From Candidatus Endomicrobiellum incisitermitis (lineage in GTDB: Bacteria > Elusimicrobiota > Endomicrobiia > Endomicrobiales > Endomicrobiaceae): 64,000 bases of DNA. The stretch spans positions 1 through 64,000 of the forward strand of contig JAISOG010000035.1 of assembly GCA_031275795.1 (NCBI GenBank), read 5' to 3'. This document shows, one piece after another, positions 11,858-26,600 of this stretch. Under the pieces are notes generated by a model. That model ran no database searches. It had not been told where the DNA came from and worked only from the letters and a program-made list of their open reading frames with translations. How positions within the stretch are numbered: position 1 is the stretch's first letter; the number at the start of each line of letters is the position of its first letter. Position numbers and translations under genes: made by a program.

Positions 11858-12985
11858 ATGATAAAAGTCTGTTATATTATTACAAAATTAGATCTTGGTG
11901 GAGCACAAAAAGTTGCTTTAGCTATAGGGAACGGACTTAACAAAAACCTTTTTAACGTTTTTTTTATAACAGGAATAGGTGGCATTTTAGATAAAGATAT
12001 TGACAAAACATTTAAAATCTATAAATTAAGACAATTAGTACGAGAAATATCTCCTATAGAAGATTTAAAAGCTATAATTACCATATACAAAATTTTAAAA
12101 ATTGAACGTCCAGACATTGTACATACTCACACGCCAAAAGCAGGTATTTTGGGACGTATCGCAGCAAAACTTGCTGGAGTGCAAACAATTTTCCATACAG
12201 TTCACGGATATGGTTTTAGTGATAAACATAAATGGTACTTAAAATATTTGTTTATATACATTGAAAGATTTTGTACATTGTTCTCAACTAAGCTTATATT
12301 TGTTTCAAAAGAGAATATAAGAAAGGGATTTAAATATAAAATTTCTAAAAAAAACAATTTTACGCTTATAAGGGCTGGTATTGATACAAATTTTTATAAA
12401 AATTTTGCTTTAAAGTCAGATTTTAAAAAAAGTATTGGTATAAATCATAATGCAAAAATTGTTGTTACTGTAGCATCTTTTAAACCTCCAAAAAATCTTA
12501 AAGATTTTATTAATGTTGCACATTTAGTTACTAAGAATATAAAAGATGTTGTGTTTGTTATACTTGGTGATGGTGAGCAAAGGAAAGAGTTGGAATCATT
12601 AATAGAAAAATTTAATTTAACAAATAAAGTTATTCTTCTTGGATGGAGAACAGATATCGCTAATATACTTAAATCAAGCGATATTTTTGTTTTAACGTCC
12701 CTATGGGAAGGGCTACCTTGTAGCATTTTAGAAGCTATGTGTTGTGCTAAGCCTGTTATTGCCAATGCTATTGATGGTATAAAGGAGATTGTGGTAGATA
12801 ATAAGACTGGCTTTCTTATAGAGCCTAACGATTATGAGCAAATGACAAAGAAAATAGAATATTTACTTTTAAATGACAATATTTCAAAAGAAATGGGCAA
12901 AAATGGGTTTAACTTAGTAGGGGAAGAATTTAATATAAATTATGTTATAAAACAGCATGAAAAGTTGTATTTAAACTTTATGTGA
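11858..12985 (+). CDS. Glycosyltransferase family 4-like / group 1
   Basis: CYIITKLDLGGAQKVALAIG…HTHTPKAGILGRIAAKLAG…PCSILEAMCCAKPVIA. Confidence 0.9.
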   Translation: MIKVCYIITKLDLGGAQKVALAIGNGLNKNLFNVFFITGIGGILDKDIDKTFKIYKLRQLVREISPIEDLKAIITIYKILKIERPDIVHTHTPKAGILGRIAAKLAGVQTIFHTVHGYGFSDKHKWYLKYLFIYIERFCTLFSTKLIFVSKENIRKGFKYKISKKNNFTLIRAGIDTNFYKNFALKSDFKKSIGINHNAKIVVTVASFKPPKNLKDFINVAHLVTKNIKDVVFVILGDGEQRKELESLIEKFNLTNKVILLGWRTDIANILKSSDIFVLTSLWEGLPCSILEAMCCAKPVIANAIDGIKEIVVDNKTGFLIEPNDYEQMTKKIEYLLLNDNISKEMGKNGFNLVGEEFNINYVIKQHEKLYLNFM

Positions 12986-13354
12986 CTTATAAAAACCCTT
13001 CACAAATGAGTCTAATAAAACATTGCAAGTTGTATACCATCAAGCTTCTAAAACTTCCCTTAAAACCAGGCGAGTCAGTTAACAAAATATGTCTACCAGT
13101 TTTAAGCTTTGCCATTTATTTTGTCCCTACGAATCTTTGTGTTGATTATACTTAAAATTTTACAATATAGTAAAATTTGTGTACCATACTCTCTACCTAT
13201 ATTTGCACTATATCTTTTTGTTTTGATTACTCTTCCTTTATGTTTGTTGTAGAGGGAAAAATTACAAATGACTTTATGTGCTTATAAATTTAAAATAAGT
13301 AAAATTATATTTTCTGCACGTTACTATTGTATGATAATTTAAGTTTAACATAAC

Positions 13355-14668
13355 ATGAAAAAAATAAACTTTTTAACTAAAACTATCCCTAACCATTTAA
13401 CAGTAGCTGTAAGCGCTTGGGTAAGTAAAATTATTATAGCTTTAGTACAGATTGTAAGTATAAAAATTCTACTAAATTATCTTGGCCAAGATAAGTATGC
13501 TGTTTATGCAATTGCTTATTCTTTAATAGGATGGCTTACTTTAACGGACTTTGGAGTTGGCTTTTCTCTGCAGAATTTTATTTCTGAGTCTCGCGCAAAA
13601 AATGAAAATTACGATAAATATATTGTTGCCGCATTACAAATAATGGCTGTTATGCTTGTATTTAGCGTATCGGTTATAATTTTTATATCTTTTCCAGTGC
13701 AAAATATTGTTTTTAAAAGATTTTCATACATATTAGAATTACAAACTGTAAATATTGTACTTGTTGTAGGCATTGTTGCTTTAGTATCTTGGTTTTTAAA
13801 TATAGTTTCTAAAGTATATTACGCATTGCATAAAGGTTATATAGCTAATTTGATACCTACAATATCTATTGTAATTTCCATGATAGTTCTTGTTGTTGTT
13901 GATAGATATGCCGGCAAGCAAGGGAGCGTTTTGCTTGCTTTACTGGTATTTACAACGCCGCAGCTAATTATTGTTTTATTTGCTTTTATAAAAGTGTTTA
14001 AAAATTATTTCCCAAAGTTGTTAAAATTTAATGTTTCTGCTTTAAAATCTTTAATAGTCAGATCAGTAAAATTTTATGGCATTGTGTTTTTTTCTTTGGC
14101 GTATATGCAAACAGACTATTTAGTAATGTCTCAGACGCTAAAAGCAAATGAAATAGTTGAATATAATATTTTTATGCGGGTCTTTATGTTCTTTTCGTAT
14201 TCGTATATAGCGTTTTTAGCGGCTTTTTGGCCTGTAAGTACTGAAATGTATGTGAATCGTAAATTTAAAGAATTAAAAAATGCAATAAAAAAATATTTAA
14301 CTTACTCAACTGTGTTTACAATTTTAGGAACAATATTTGTGATGTTGTCTTATAAAATTATAATAAATATTTTAGCGCCGAGGCAGAATATTTTACCGAC
14401 ATTTTTATTTATGCTGTTGCTTGGTATATATATTATTGTCAGAGCTTGGAGCGATACTTTTACAGCGTTTTTGCAAAGCGTCAGCGCATTTAGAGTTTTT
14501 TGGATATACATGCCTATTCAACTTGTTGTAAATTTTTTACTTCAGTATTTTTTGTCTAAAGTGTACGGTCTAGAAGGTATTGTGGTAGGTCTTATTATAT
14601 CTACAGCGTTTATTTCAGTGTGGGTATTATTTTTAAAAACACGTAAGGTCTTAAAACAAACTATTTAA
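13355..14668 (+). CDS. Polysaccharide biosynthesis / oligosaccharide flippase-like membrane protein
   Basis: 437 aa, polytopic, Wzx-like organisation, follows a glycosyltransferase. Confidence 0.75.
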   Translation: MKKINFLTKTIPNHLTVAVSAWVSKIIIALVQIVSIKILLNYLGQDKYAVYAIAYSLIGWLTLTDFGVGFSLQNFISESRAKNENYDKYIVAALQIMAVMLVFSVSVIIFISFPVQNIVFKRFSYILELQTVNIVLVVGIVALVSWFLNIVSKVYYALHKGYIANLIPTISIVISMIVLVVVDRYAGKQGSVLLALLVFTTPQLIIVLFAFIKVFKNYFPKLLKFNVSALKSLIVRSVKFYGIVFFSLAYMQTDYLVMSQTLKANEIVEYNIFMRVFMFFSYSYIAFLAAFWPVSTEMYVNRKFKELKNAIKKYLTYSTVFTILGTIFVMLSYKIIINILAPRQNILPTFLFMLLLGIYIIVRAWSDTFTAFLQSVSAFRVFWIYMPIQLVVNFLLQYFLSKVYGLEGIVVGLIISTAFISVWVLFLKTRKVLKQTI

Positions 14669-14879
14669 GTTGCATACGGTGCGTGTTTTTGTGAAAAGAT
14701 ACAAAAGATGTAATGAATAAAAGATAACTGGCTAAGAAATATTGTTTCTTGGTCTTCTTATTAATATATGTAAACAATATCAAGCTGTAAAAGTTTAGTG
14801 TTGTAAAAGTTCAAACACTTGTTCCTTAAAAAAAGAATATAATAAAGCATATAAGGCGTTGGACGATTGATCAAACACA

Positions 14880-14960
14880 GGGCTTAATGCTAAATGTTTA
14901 TTGCTCATAAGCCGCTCTTTAAGGTAACTCCGATAAGGTTCTAAGCTAGACCAACATCCG
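14880..14960 (-). repeat. Partial copy of palindromic-element arm within a degenerate gene 3' end
   Basis: Reverse complement TTGGTCTAGCTTAGAACCTTATCGGAGTTACCTTAAAGAGCGGCTTATGAGCAATAAACATTTAGC matches the left arm of the 57-58 kb elements and reads SLEPYRSYLKERLMSNKHLA…. Confidence 0.75.
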
Positions 14961-14981
14961 CTGACACAGAAATAGTTAGTT

Positions 14982-15180
14982 TGGTCTAGTTTAGAATCTT
15001 ATCTATGTTACTAAGAGCAATCGCAACAAACATTTAATCAAATTAGCAAACTCGCAAAATGAAAAGACAAGAAAGACATAAATGAATTTTGCTTCAGACA
15101 ATGCTAATTTGCAATATTAAATGTTTATTGCTCATAAGCCGCTCTTAGAGGTAACTCCGATAAGATTCTAAACTAGACCA
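14982..15180. repeat. Long imperfect palindromic element (copy 4 of family)
   Basis: Ends TGGTCTAGTTTAGAATCTTATC … GATAAGATTCTAAACTAGACCA; arms GAGCAAT..CAACAAACATTTAAT and ATTAAATGTTTATTGCTC; same as copies at 57.1-58.0 kb. Confidence 0.85.
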
Positions 15181-15299
15181 ACATCCGCCGTATAATTTGT
15201 AAAAGATCAAACACATATTAGACTTTGAAAATATATAATCCTTTGTTAAAGGAAGGATATTCTTGCTTTGACAAAGGCAAAATTTTTGAGGGATTCTAA

Positions 15300-15617
15300 T
15301 ATGAGCTATATTCAAATTTACCACAAAATTGGAGCAAAAGGGGCAATAAAAGCGCTGCAAAAAGCAGTAGTAGAAAGCCAAATAAGCCAAGAAGTCCAAA
15401 GAGTAATGCCTACATAGAGCGTTTCAACAGAACTTTAAGAGAACAGTTTTTTAACAGCTATGAAGGAGATTTAACAGACATAGAAGGAGTAGAAGAAGAC
15501 TTAAAAGACTACTTGTTTTGGTATAATAGCAAAAAGGTTCACCAAGGGTTAAATTGGCAAACGCCTTTTGATTTCATTCAACAGTGCTTAATGCTTCAAA
15601 AGTCTAATATGTTATGA
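15300..15617 (+). pseudogene. IS481/IS3-like transposase remnant (integrase core C-terminus)
   Basis: Reads …SPKSNAYIERFNRTLREQFFNSYEGDLTDIEGVEEDLKDYLFWYNSKKVHQGLNWQTPFDFIQQCL…*; no intact upstream ORF. The start is approximate. Confidence 0.8.
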
Positions 15618-15631
15618 ACGCGTACAAATAC

Positions 15632-15660
15632 TTGACAAAAAATAAATGGTGTGTTACAAT
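15632..15660 (+). promoter_or_regulatory. rRNA operon promoter P1
   Basis: TTGACA-N17-TACAAT. Confidence 0.75.
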
Positions 15661-15769
15661 AGCTCAAACATTTTTTATAAGAAGAGTTTGCTAGGTTTTT
15701 TGAAAAGTAAAAAAGTACTTGATAAAATATTAAGAATAATATAAACTACTTAAGCTACAATAATAAAGC

Positions 15770-15798
15770 TTGACAAAAAATAAAAAGTGTTGTATAAT
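15770..15798 (+). promoter_or_regulatory. rRNA operon promoter P2
   Basis: TTGACA-N17-TATAAT, spacer start identical to P1 (TTGACAAAAAATAAA). Confidence 0.8.
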
Positions 15799-15961
15799 TA
15801 AGTTTCATATAAAGTTCTTTTGTTAAAAAATAAAGTCAAAGTAAAGTCAAAGGATTTAAGCTTCTAAATAAGGACACTTCTAATAAATAATATACTTTAT
15901 AATATTCCTTTGCTGGTTTTGATAATAGTGAAAGGCAAAGGAGAGAATTTTTTTGCTGTAG

Positions 15962-15984
15962 AAGTTCTTTGAAAACTGAATAAC
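15962..15984 (+). promoter_or_regulatory. Putative boxA-like rRNA antitermination leader (16S side)
   Basis: AAGTTCTTTGAAAACTGAATAAC, repeated almost exactly before 23S. Confidence 0.45.
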
Positions 15985-16112
15985 ACGCAGATAAGCGCCT
16001 CATTAAAGAGGCAATTGTATGATTTAAAAGGTAATCTTTAATATTGTTTCGCAAGAAACTTGTATTATAAATAGTATTGTAATTAAGAGCTTATTAACAA
16101 ATCTCTATAAAA

Positions 16113-17633
<1,521 letters not shown>

Positions 17634-17817
17634 TAAGGAGTAAACATGCGTTTTAAGGCTTCTTAAAACGAGATGTTAATGGTCGGTTTTTGAGTCATAA
17701 CATTCGGATTTGCCACTTTGTGGGGCGTTTATCTGTGTGTTGTTTAGTTTAAAATGCGCTGATAACGGACTTGTTTGTAGACTGTATCTTAAGGGCGTGA
17801 ATGGTTGTTGTAGAAGC

Positions 17818-17894
17818 GGGCCTATAGCTCAGTTAGTCAGAGCGCACCCCTGATAAGGGTGAGGTCTGTGGTGCAACTCCACATAGGCCCACCA
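17818..17894 (+). tRNA. tRNA-Ile(GAT)
   Basis: GGGCCTA…TAGGCCCACCA, anticodon loop CTGATAA, in the 16S-23S spacer. Confidence 0.95.
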
Positions 17895-17947
17895 AGATTA
17901 TTCTTTATTGTTATTTGTATTTTGACAAGTGGAAAATATTGGTCAAT

Positions 17948-18020
17948 GGGGATATAGCTCAGCTGGGAGAGCGCCTGCTTTGCAAGCAGGAGGTCGTCGG
18001 TTCAAATCCGTCTATCTCCA
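17948..18020 (+). tRNA. tRNA-Ala(TGC)
   Basis: GGGGATA…TATCTCCA, anticodon loop TTTGCAA, in the 16S-23S spacer. Confidence 0.95.
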
Positions 18021-18070
18021 TAGATAGAATCTTTTTAGACATAAATGTCTAAATTGTATATATTATTTGT

Positions 18071-18092
18071 AAGTTCATTGAAAACTTAATAG
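18071..18092 (+). promoter_or_regulatory. Putative boxA-like element preceding 23S rRNA
   Basis: AAGTTCATTGAAAACTTAATAG, near copy of the 15962 motif. Confidence 0.4.
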
Positions 18093-18189
18093 TAGTAAGG
18101 TAAATCAAGCGTCTTCAAATTAATTTTTGAATAGAATTAAGTAAAGTCATATTAAACATTTCTTCATAGAAATGGGATTAGATAATGTG

Positions 18190-21070
<2,881 letters not shown>

Positions 21071-21151
21071 TTTCTAATTTTTATGATATAATTATGTTAG
21101 CTGGTTTACCTATATTAAGTTTTTAATTGTGTTCTTTGATTTAAAATTATT

Positions 21152-21269
21152 TCCGGTGGTTATTCCGATGGGGTCACACCCGATCTCATTCCGAACTCGG
21201 AAGTTAAGCCCATCAGGGCCGATGGTACTTGGACCGCAGGGTCCTGGGAGAGTAGGTTGCTGCCGGATT
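21152..21269 (+). rRNA. rrf: 5S ribosomal RNA
   Basis: TCCGGTGGTTATTCCGATGGGGTCACACCCGATCTCATTCCGAACTCGGAAGTTAAGCCC…TGCCGGA. Confidence 0.95.
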
Positions 21270-21284
21270 AAATCTTAAATATAA

Positions 21285-21325
21285 CCCTGCAGATTTATTC
21301 TGCAGGGGAAAATTTTTGTGTTTTT
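21285..21325 (+). terminator. rRNA operon Rho-independent terminator
   Basis: CCCTGCAG-ATTTATT-CTGCAGGG followed by GAAAATTTTTGTGTTTTTT. Confidence 0.75.
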
Positions 21326-21410
21326 TGTCAGAGACAGTAAGATGTCAGCAAGATATTAAAATAAGACGAAAGTCTTTTTCTTACCGAGACGAAGAGTTAT
21401 TAGTTTGTCC

Positions 21411-21445
21411 AAGACTTCTCTCAAGAGAAGTCTTTTAGTTTTTTT
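21411..21445 (+). terminator. Second strong hairpin terminator
   Basis: AAGACTTCTC-TCAA-GAGAAGTCTT then TTAGTTTTTTT; preceded by hairpin AAGAC-GAAA-GTCTT-TTT at 21363-21379. Confidence 0.7.
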
Positions 21446-21460
21446 AAGAAGAAATAATTA

Positions 21461-22369
21461 ATGTTCAAAAGACTTAGTTTCTTTACTTTTTTGTTAGCTT
21501 TTAGTGTTCCATGTTTTGGTTTAACTCTTAGTGATGGAACAGAAGTTTTAGATCTTGTATCTCTTGTAGATACTGGATATTCAAGGATATCTTTAGGATT
21601 AGAATTTTCAAATTATAAATATAGGGAGATCTTCCCTGACTCTTATCCAGAGCTCGGCAATGAAGTTATGAATTTGACAGGTTCTAAGAGCGGTCTTGTT
21701 CTTGAGATCTTTATTAAAGCATTTGCTTCTGAAAAAGCACAGCAATTTCTCAATGACATATTTTTTTCTGCGCAGTTTTTGTTAATGCAAGGAGATGTTA
21801 TATATGATGGGCATCTTATGGATGGCACTCCTCTAAAGCTCGAACTCTCAGAGAGAGATGTTTATTCGGATTTTAGATTCTTGTTTGGTAAAGTCTTTTC
21901 TTTCTTTAGTATAAAAAGTATTACTGAGACCTTGTATATGGGTATGGGGTATAGAAGGTTGATTAATAAAGGAACAGACGCTGGAACTTATGATAGAGTG
22001 TCTAGATATTTGTATATTCCTATTGGTTTGACAACAGATATGAAACTTGGAATAGATTGGTCTTTGAGCATCAACAGCGAATTCGATTACCTCATCTATG
22101 GTGTGCAAGAAACTGACAAAATGAACCCACTACGACATCTACAGAATAAAGGACATGGGATAAGAATAGGAATAACAGCTAATAAAAAACTTAAAAAGAG
22201 TAGAATGTTTTTTGGCCCTTTCATCAGATATTGGGATATTGCTTGTTCTGAAAAACTTGATTACTATGATAAAGGAAAAGAAGGAGAAGCAATACTATAT
22301 ACAAGTTGTGAGCCTAGAAATTATACTGTTGAGTATGGTTTAAAAGTCGGTGTAGATTTCAATTTATAG
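21461..22369 (+). CDS. Putative outer-membrane beta-barrel protein
   Basis: Sec signal MFKRLSFFTFLLAFSVPCFG, alternating aromatic strands, C-terminal VEYGLKVGVDFNL barrel-like ending. Confidence 0.55.
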   Translation: MFKRLSFFTFLLAFSVPCFGLTLSDGTEVLDLVSLVDTGYSRISLGLEFSNYKYREIFPDSYPELGNEVMNLTGSKSGLVLEIFIKAFASEKAQQFLNDIFFSAQFLLMQGDVIYDGHLMDGTPLKLELSERDVYSDFRFLFGKVFSFFSIKSITETLYMGMGYRRLINKGTDAGTYDRVSRYLYIPIGLTTDMKLGIDWSLSINSEFDYLIYGVQETDKMNPLRHLQNKGHGIRIGITANKKLKKSRMFFGPFIRYWDIACSEKLDYYDKGKEGEAILYTSCEPRNYTVEYGLKVGVDFNL

Positions 22370-22392
22370 TAGGGGAGTTATGGGAGTATAGA

Positions 22393-22908
22393 ATGCCAAA
22401 TGCGAAAAATCAAGAAACGGTAAAGTTTTTAACTGAGAAGTTTAAATCTATGAAAGGTATGATATTAACAGAGTATCATGGATTAACTGTGGAAGAGGTT
22501 TCAGAACTGCGCTCAAAACTTCGTGCTCAAAATAGCGAGTATGCAATTGTTAAAAACACTCTTAGCCAAATAGCTCTTAAAGAAGCTGGTATTAGTGGTG
22601 GTAATAATTTTTCAGGCCCAACAGCTCTTGTTATTGAAAATGGAGATATTGTTTCCCCTGCAAAAGTTGTTATGGATTTTGCAAAAACACATTCGAATTT
22701 GAAAGTTAGAGCAGGATATTTAGAAGGTAAATTTGTTGATGCGTCTGTTGTTTCTCGGTTGTCAGAACTTCCTTCTAGAGAAGTGCTTATCGCAAAAATG
22801 TTAGGTACCATGCAATCTCCTATATCAGGATTTTTAAATGTGTTAGCAGCAAGTATAAGAGGATTGGTTACAGTATTAGATGCAATAGCAAAGAAGCAAG
22901 TCGCTTAA
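22393..22908 (+). CDS. rplJ: 50S ribosomal protein L10
   Basis: GMILTEYHGLTVEEVSELRSKLR…NYAIVKNTL-like motif. Confidence 0.95.
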   Translation: MPNAKNQETVKFLTEKFKSMKGMILTEYHGLTVEEVSELRSKLRAQNSEYAIVKNTLSQIALKEAGISGGNNFSGPTALVIENGDIVSPAKVVMDFAKTHSNLKVRAGYLEGKFVDASVVSRLSELPSREVLIAKMLGTMQSPISGFLNVLAASIRGLVTVLDAIAKKQVA

Positions 22909-22909
22909 A

Positions 22910-23090
22910 CTTGTCTTTTGAATTTTTGCGTCGCAAAGTCCGCGTTCATTTGCCATAAAAGCAAATTTATCTTGGGTTCGCTTAGTCAAAAATATTTGAG
23001 ATACTTAGTCCTAGATTTTGATAGTTTGTATGCTTTGCCGTTGTAAGCGTTGCCTAAATTTAAAATATTTTGTCTTAGTTTAAAAGTATT
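22910..23090. repeat. Stem-forming intergenic element A (downstream of rplJ)
   Basis: CTTGTCTTTTGAATTT…CTAAATTTAAAATATTTTGTCTTA; shared with the elements after rpsG and secY. Confidence 0.6.
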
Positions 23091-23178
23091 TTGCGTTGAA
23101 ATTTCGTCCAAGTTTTCTTAGCAAAAAGCTGTAAAAATAAGAAATAAAAAAAGAAGTTAATAATTGGAGGATAGTAAA

Positions 23179-23571
23179 ATGGCAGAATTATCAAGAGGTC
23201 AGTTAATTGAAGCAATTTCTTCATTGTCAGTTATTGAGCTTTCAGAACTTGTAAAAGCTTTGGAAGAAAAATTTGGTGTATCAGCGGCAGCTCCAGTAGC
23301 AGTAGCGGCAACTTCAGTAGCAGGTAGTGCAGCTCCAGCAGCAACAGGCGGGGAAGAAAAATCAGAGTTTAATGTTGTGCTTGCTTCAACAGGTGCAAGT
23401 AAAATTAATGTTATAAAAGTTGTAAGAGAAGTTACAGGACTTGGTCTTAAAGAGGCAAAAGATTTAGTTGACGGTGCGCCAAAAACTGTAAAAGAGCATG
23501 TTGCAAAGGCAGAAGCTGAAGAAATTAAAAAAAAGCTTACAGAGGCAGGCGCAACAGTTGAACTTAAGTAA
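23179..23571 (+). CDS. rplL: 50S ribosomal protein L7/L12
   Basis: [46 protein letters not shown] at 23179 after GGAGG. Confidence 0.97.
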   Translation: MAELSRGQLIEAISSLSVIELSELVKALEEKFGVSAAAPVAVAATSVAGSAAPAATGGEEKSEFNVVLASTGASKINVIKVVREVTGLGLKEAKDLVDGAPKTVKEHVAKAEAEEIKKKLTEAGATVELK

Positions 23572-23602
23572 ACCGAAGAAATTTCACGTTTAGAATAGTA
23601 GG

Positions 23603-23630
23603 TTGACAGATAATATTTATTATGTATAAT
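23603..23630 (+). promoter_or_regulatory. Putative promoter for rpoBC
   Basis: TTGACA-N16-TATAAT in the rplL-rpoB gap. Confidence 0.65.
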
Positions 23631-23681
23631 TAAGTGTTATGGGTCGTTTGTATATAAAATAAAAAAACAGGTTGAAAAATA

Positions 23682-26600
23682 ATGAATAAAGTTAATTTTG
23701 GAAAAATCGGAGCCCCTGTAGATCCACCGCTTCTTTTAAAAATGCAAAAGGATTCTTTTGCTGAGTTTTTGCAGCAAGATGTTGCCCCTGAAAAAAGAAA
23801 GTTCCAAGGTTTAGAGGGTGCTTTTAGAGATATATTCCCTTTAACTAACTCCGATGAGAGTTTAGTTTTAGAATATGTTTCTTATTCTTTTGGTACCCCA
23901 AAATACTCTGTTGAAGAGTCTATTGCTAGAAACGCTACTTATTCGGCTCCTTTAAAAATAAAGTTAAGGCTTATGCATAAGAAAGAAGATGGGAAAGAAA
24001 AAGAACTTTCTGAGCAAGAAGTTTATTTTGGCGATATTCCTTTAATGACAGACACAGCAACATTTATAATAAACGGTGCAGAACGTGTTGTCGTAAGCCA
24101 AATACATCGTTCTCCTGGTGTTATTTTTGAAGAAGATGAAGAAAAAAAGGTTACTGTAACAGGAAAACCTTTATACTTTGCAAGGATAATACCTTACAGA
24201 GGGGCTTGGGTTGAGTTTGAGTTTGACCAAAACGGTATTTTATATGTAAGAATTGACCGTAAAAGAAAAATATACGCAACTACTCTTTTACGTGCTATAG
24301 GGTTTGAGTCAGACGAAGAAATTATAAATCTTTTTAAAGAAAAGAAAGAAGTTGATCTGGATTCTCTTAGTGCGTCTATGAATATTGAATATTTAGCAGA
24401 AGATATTTATGACGCGTCTACAGGTGAAGTAATTTTAGATATTGGCAAAGAATTAAAAGAAGAGTCTATAAAAAAGATTAAAGTTTTAGGTATTGACAAA
24501 GTTAAAGTTTTAAAAGACATATCGATAGTTTTAACTTTAAAAAAAGATACAATTAAGACTCAAAAAGAAGCTGTTAATCATATATATAGAGTTTTAAAAA
24601 CTCAAGAATTTATTATGCAAGAACGAGCACAAGGGTTCTTGGAAGAGTTGCTTTTTAAGTCAGTAAGAAAGTATGACTTGACAAGTGTCGGAAGATATAA
24701 AATATTAAAAAAATTGTTACCCATATTCCAATATTACGAGAAAAAATTTAAATTGTCTATACCTAAAGAAGCGAGCAGGACACTTACTAGGGAAGATATA
24801 GTAGCTACATTAAAATATTTTTTAATGCTTTCTAATGGGGAAACTGAATTTAGTGAAGACAAACAAACTATTAAAATAGGATTAGACGATATTGACCATT
24901 TGGGTAATAGACGTGTAAGGTCTGTTGGAGAATTGTTAGAAAACCAAATTAGGATTGGTCTTGTTCAAATGGCAAGGAGTGTAAAAGAGCATATGAACAA
25001 CCAAGACAAAGATAGTGTGACTCCGAGGTCTATTATAAATATTACACAATTTGTTGCTCAGACAAGAAAATTTTTTGGAACTTCACAGCTTTCTCAGTTT
25101 ATGGACCAAATAAATCCTTTAGCAGAACTTACTCATAAGAGAAGACTTTCGGCTTTAGGGCCTGGAGGGCTAAACAGAAAAAGAGCAGGCTTTGAAGTTA
25201 GAGATGTTCATCATACCCATTACGGGAGAGTTTGTCCTATTGAGACTCCTGAAGGGCCAAACATTGGGTTAATAACATCTCTTGCAACTTTTGCTAGAGT
25301 AAACCCTTATGGTTTAATAGAAACTCCGTACAAAAAAGTAGAAAATGGTAAAGCTTCAGACAAAATTGAATATTTAACTGCAGATCAAGAGGACGAGTTT
25401 TTCGTTGCGCAAGCTAACACTCCTTTAGATTCTAAAGGAAATATTGTTACAGATTCTGTGCAAGGACGTAAATGGGACGACTTTTTATTTCAACCTCCTT
25501 CAAAAGTAGATTATATGGATATTTCGCCTGCACAGGTAATATCTGTCTCTGCTGCTTTGATCCCATTTCTGGAACATGACGATGCAAACCGTGCTTTAAT
25601 GGGCTGTAACATGCAACGTCAAGGGGTACCGCTTTTGGTTACAGAGCCTCCTATAGTTAGTACAGGAATAGAAGAAAAAGTCGCAAGAGATTCTAGAGTT
25701 GTGGTGACAGCTAATACAGCTGGAGAAGTTGTTTCTGTTTCTTCTGATCAAGTAATGATTTACACAAAAAATGGCAAGATAGAAACATACAATTTAAGAA
25801 AGTATGCTCGTTCAAATCAAGATACTTGCATTAACCAAAAACCTTTAGTGGTTTTGGGTGACATTGTAACAAAAGGGCAGATAATAGCAGACGGGCCAGC
25901 TACTAGCCAAGGACAGCTTGCTTTAGGGCAGAACCTTCTTGTTGCGTATATGCCTTGGGACGGTTATAATTTTGAAGATGCAATGTTACTTTCAGAAAAG
26001 TTGATACAGGATGACAAGTTCACTTCAGTGCATATAAGAGAGTTCCAAACTGAAGCCAGAGAGACAAAAAGTCGCCCAGAAGAAATAACAAAAGACATTC
26101 CAAATGTAGGAGTGGAAGATCTTTTAAGTCTTGACGAAGACGGTGTAATTAAATTAGGTTCAACTGTTCAAAGAGGCGATATTTTAGTAGGAAAAACAAC
26201 TCCTAAAGGGGAACAACAGTCAACGCCTGAAGAAAGGCTTTTAAGAGTATTGTTTGGCAAAAAAGCCGAAGATGTGCAAGATGCTTCTTTGCGTGTTCCT
26301 CCTGGAGTGACAGGCAAAGTTATAGCTGTAAGAACTTTTGTAAGGCTTGAAAAACTTACAGAAAAAGAAAGAAGCAAAAAAATAGAATCAATGCGGGAAG
26401 TTTATGAGACAGCAAGAACTAAACTGCGCAAAGATAAAAAAGAACAACTTGCAAATACTAAAAAATCTGATATTTCAAAAGTAGAAGCTTTGTATGAAGA
26501 GAAAGAAAGCATTTTGAGAAATAATTATGAATCTGAAAAAGAAAGGTTTAAAAAAGGCGACGATTTGCCAGTTTCTGTCAATAAAACTGTAAAAGTTTAC

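Noticed and set aside
12987-13115. Minus-strand frame starting MAKLKTGRHILLTDSPGFKG
   Set aside because: Short, no recognisable conserved protein beyond the first residues; could be a relic but not supportable.
15719-15745. Third rRNA promoter between P1 and P2
   Set aside because: TTGATA present, but no -10 hexamer at acceptable spacing.
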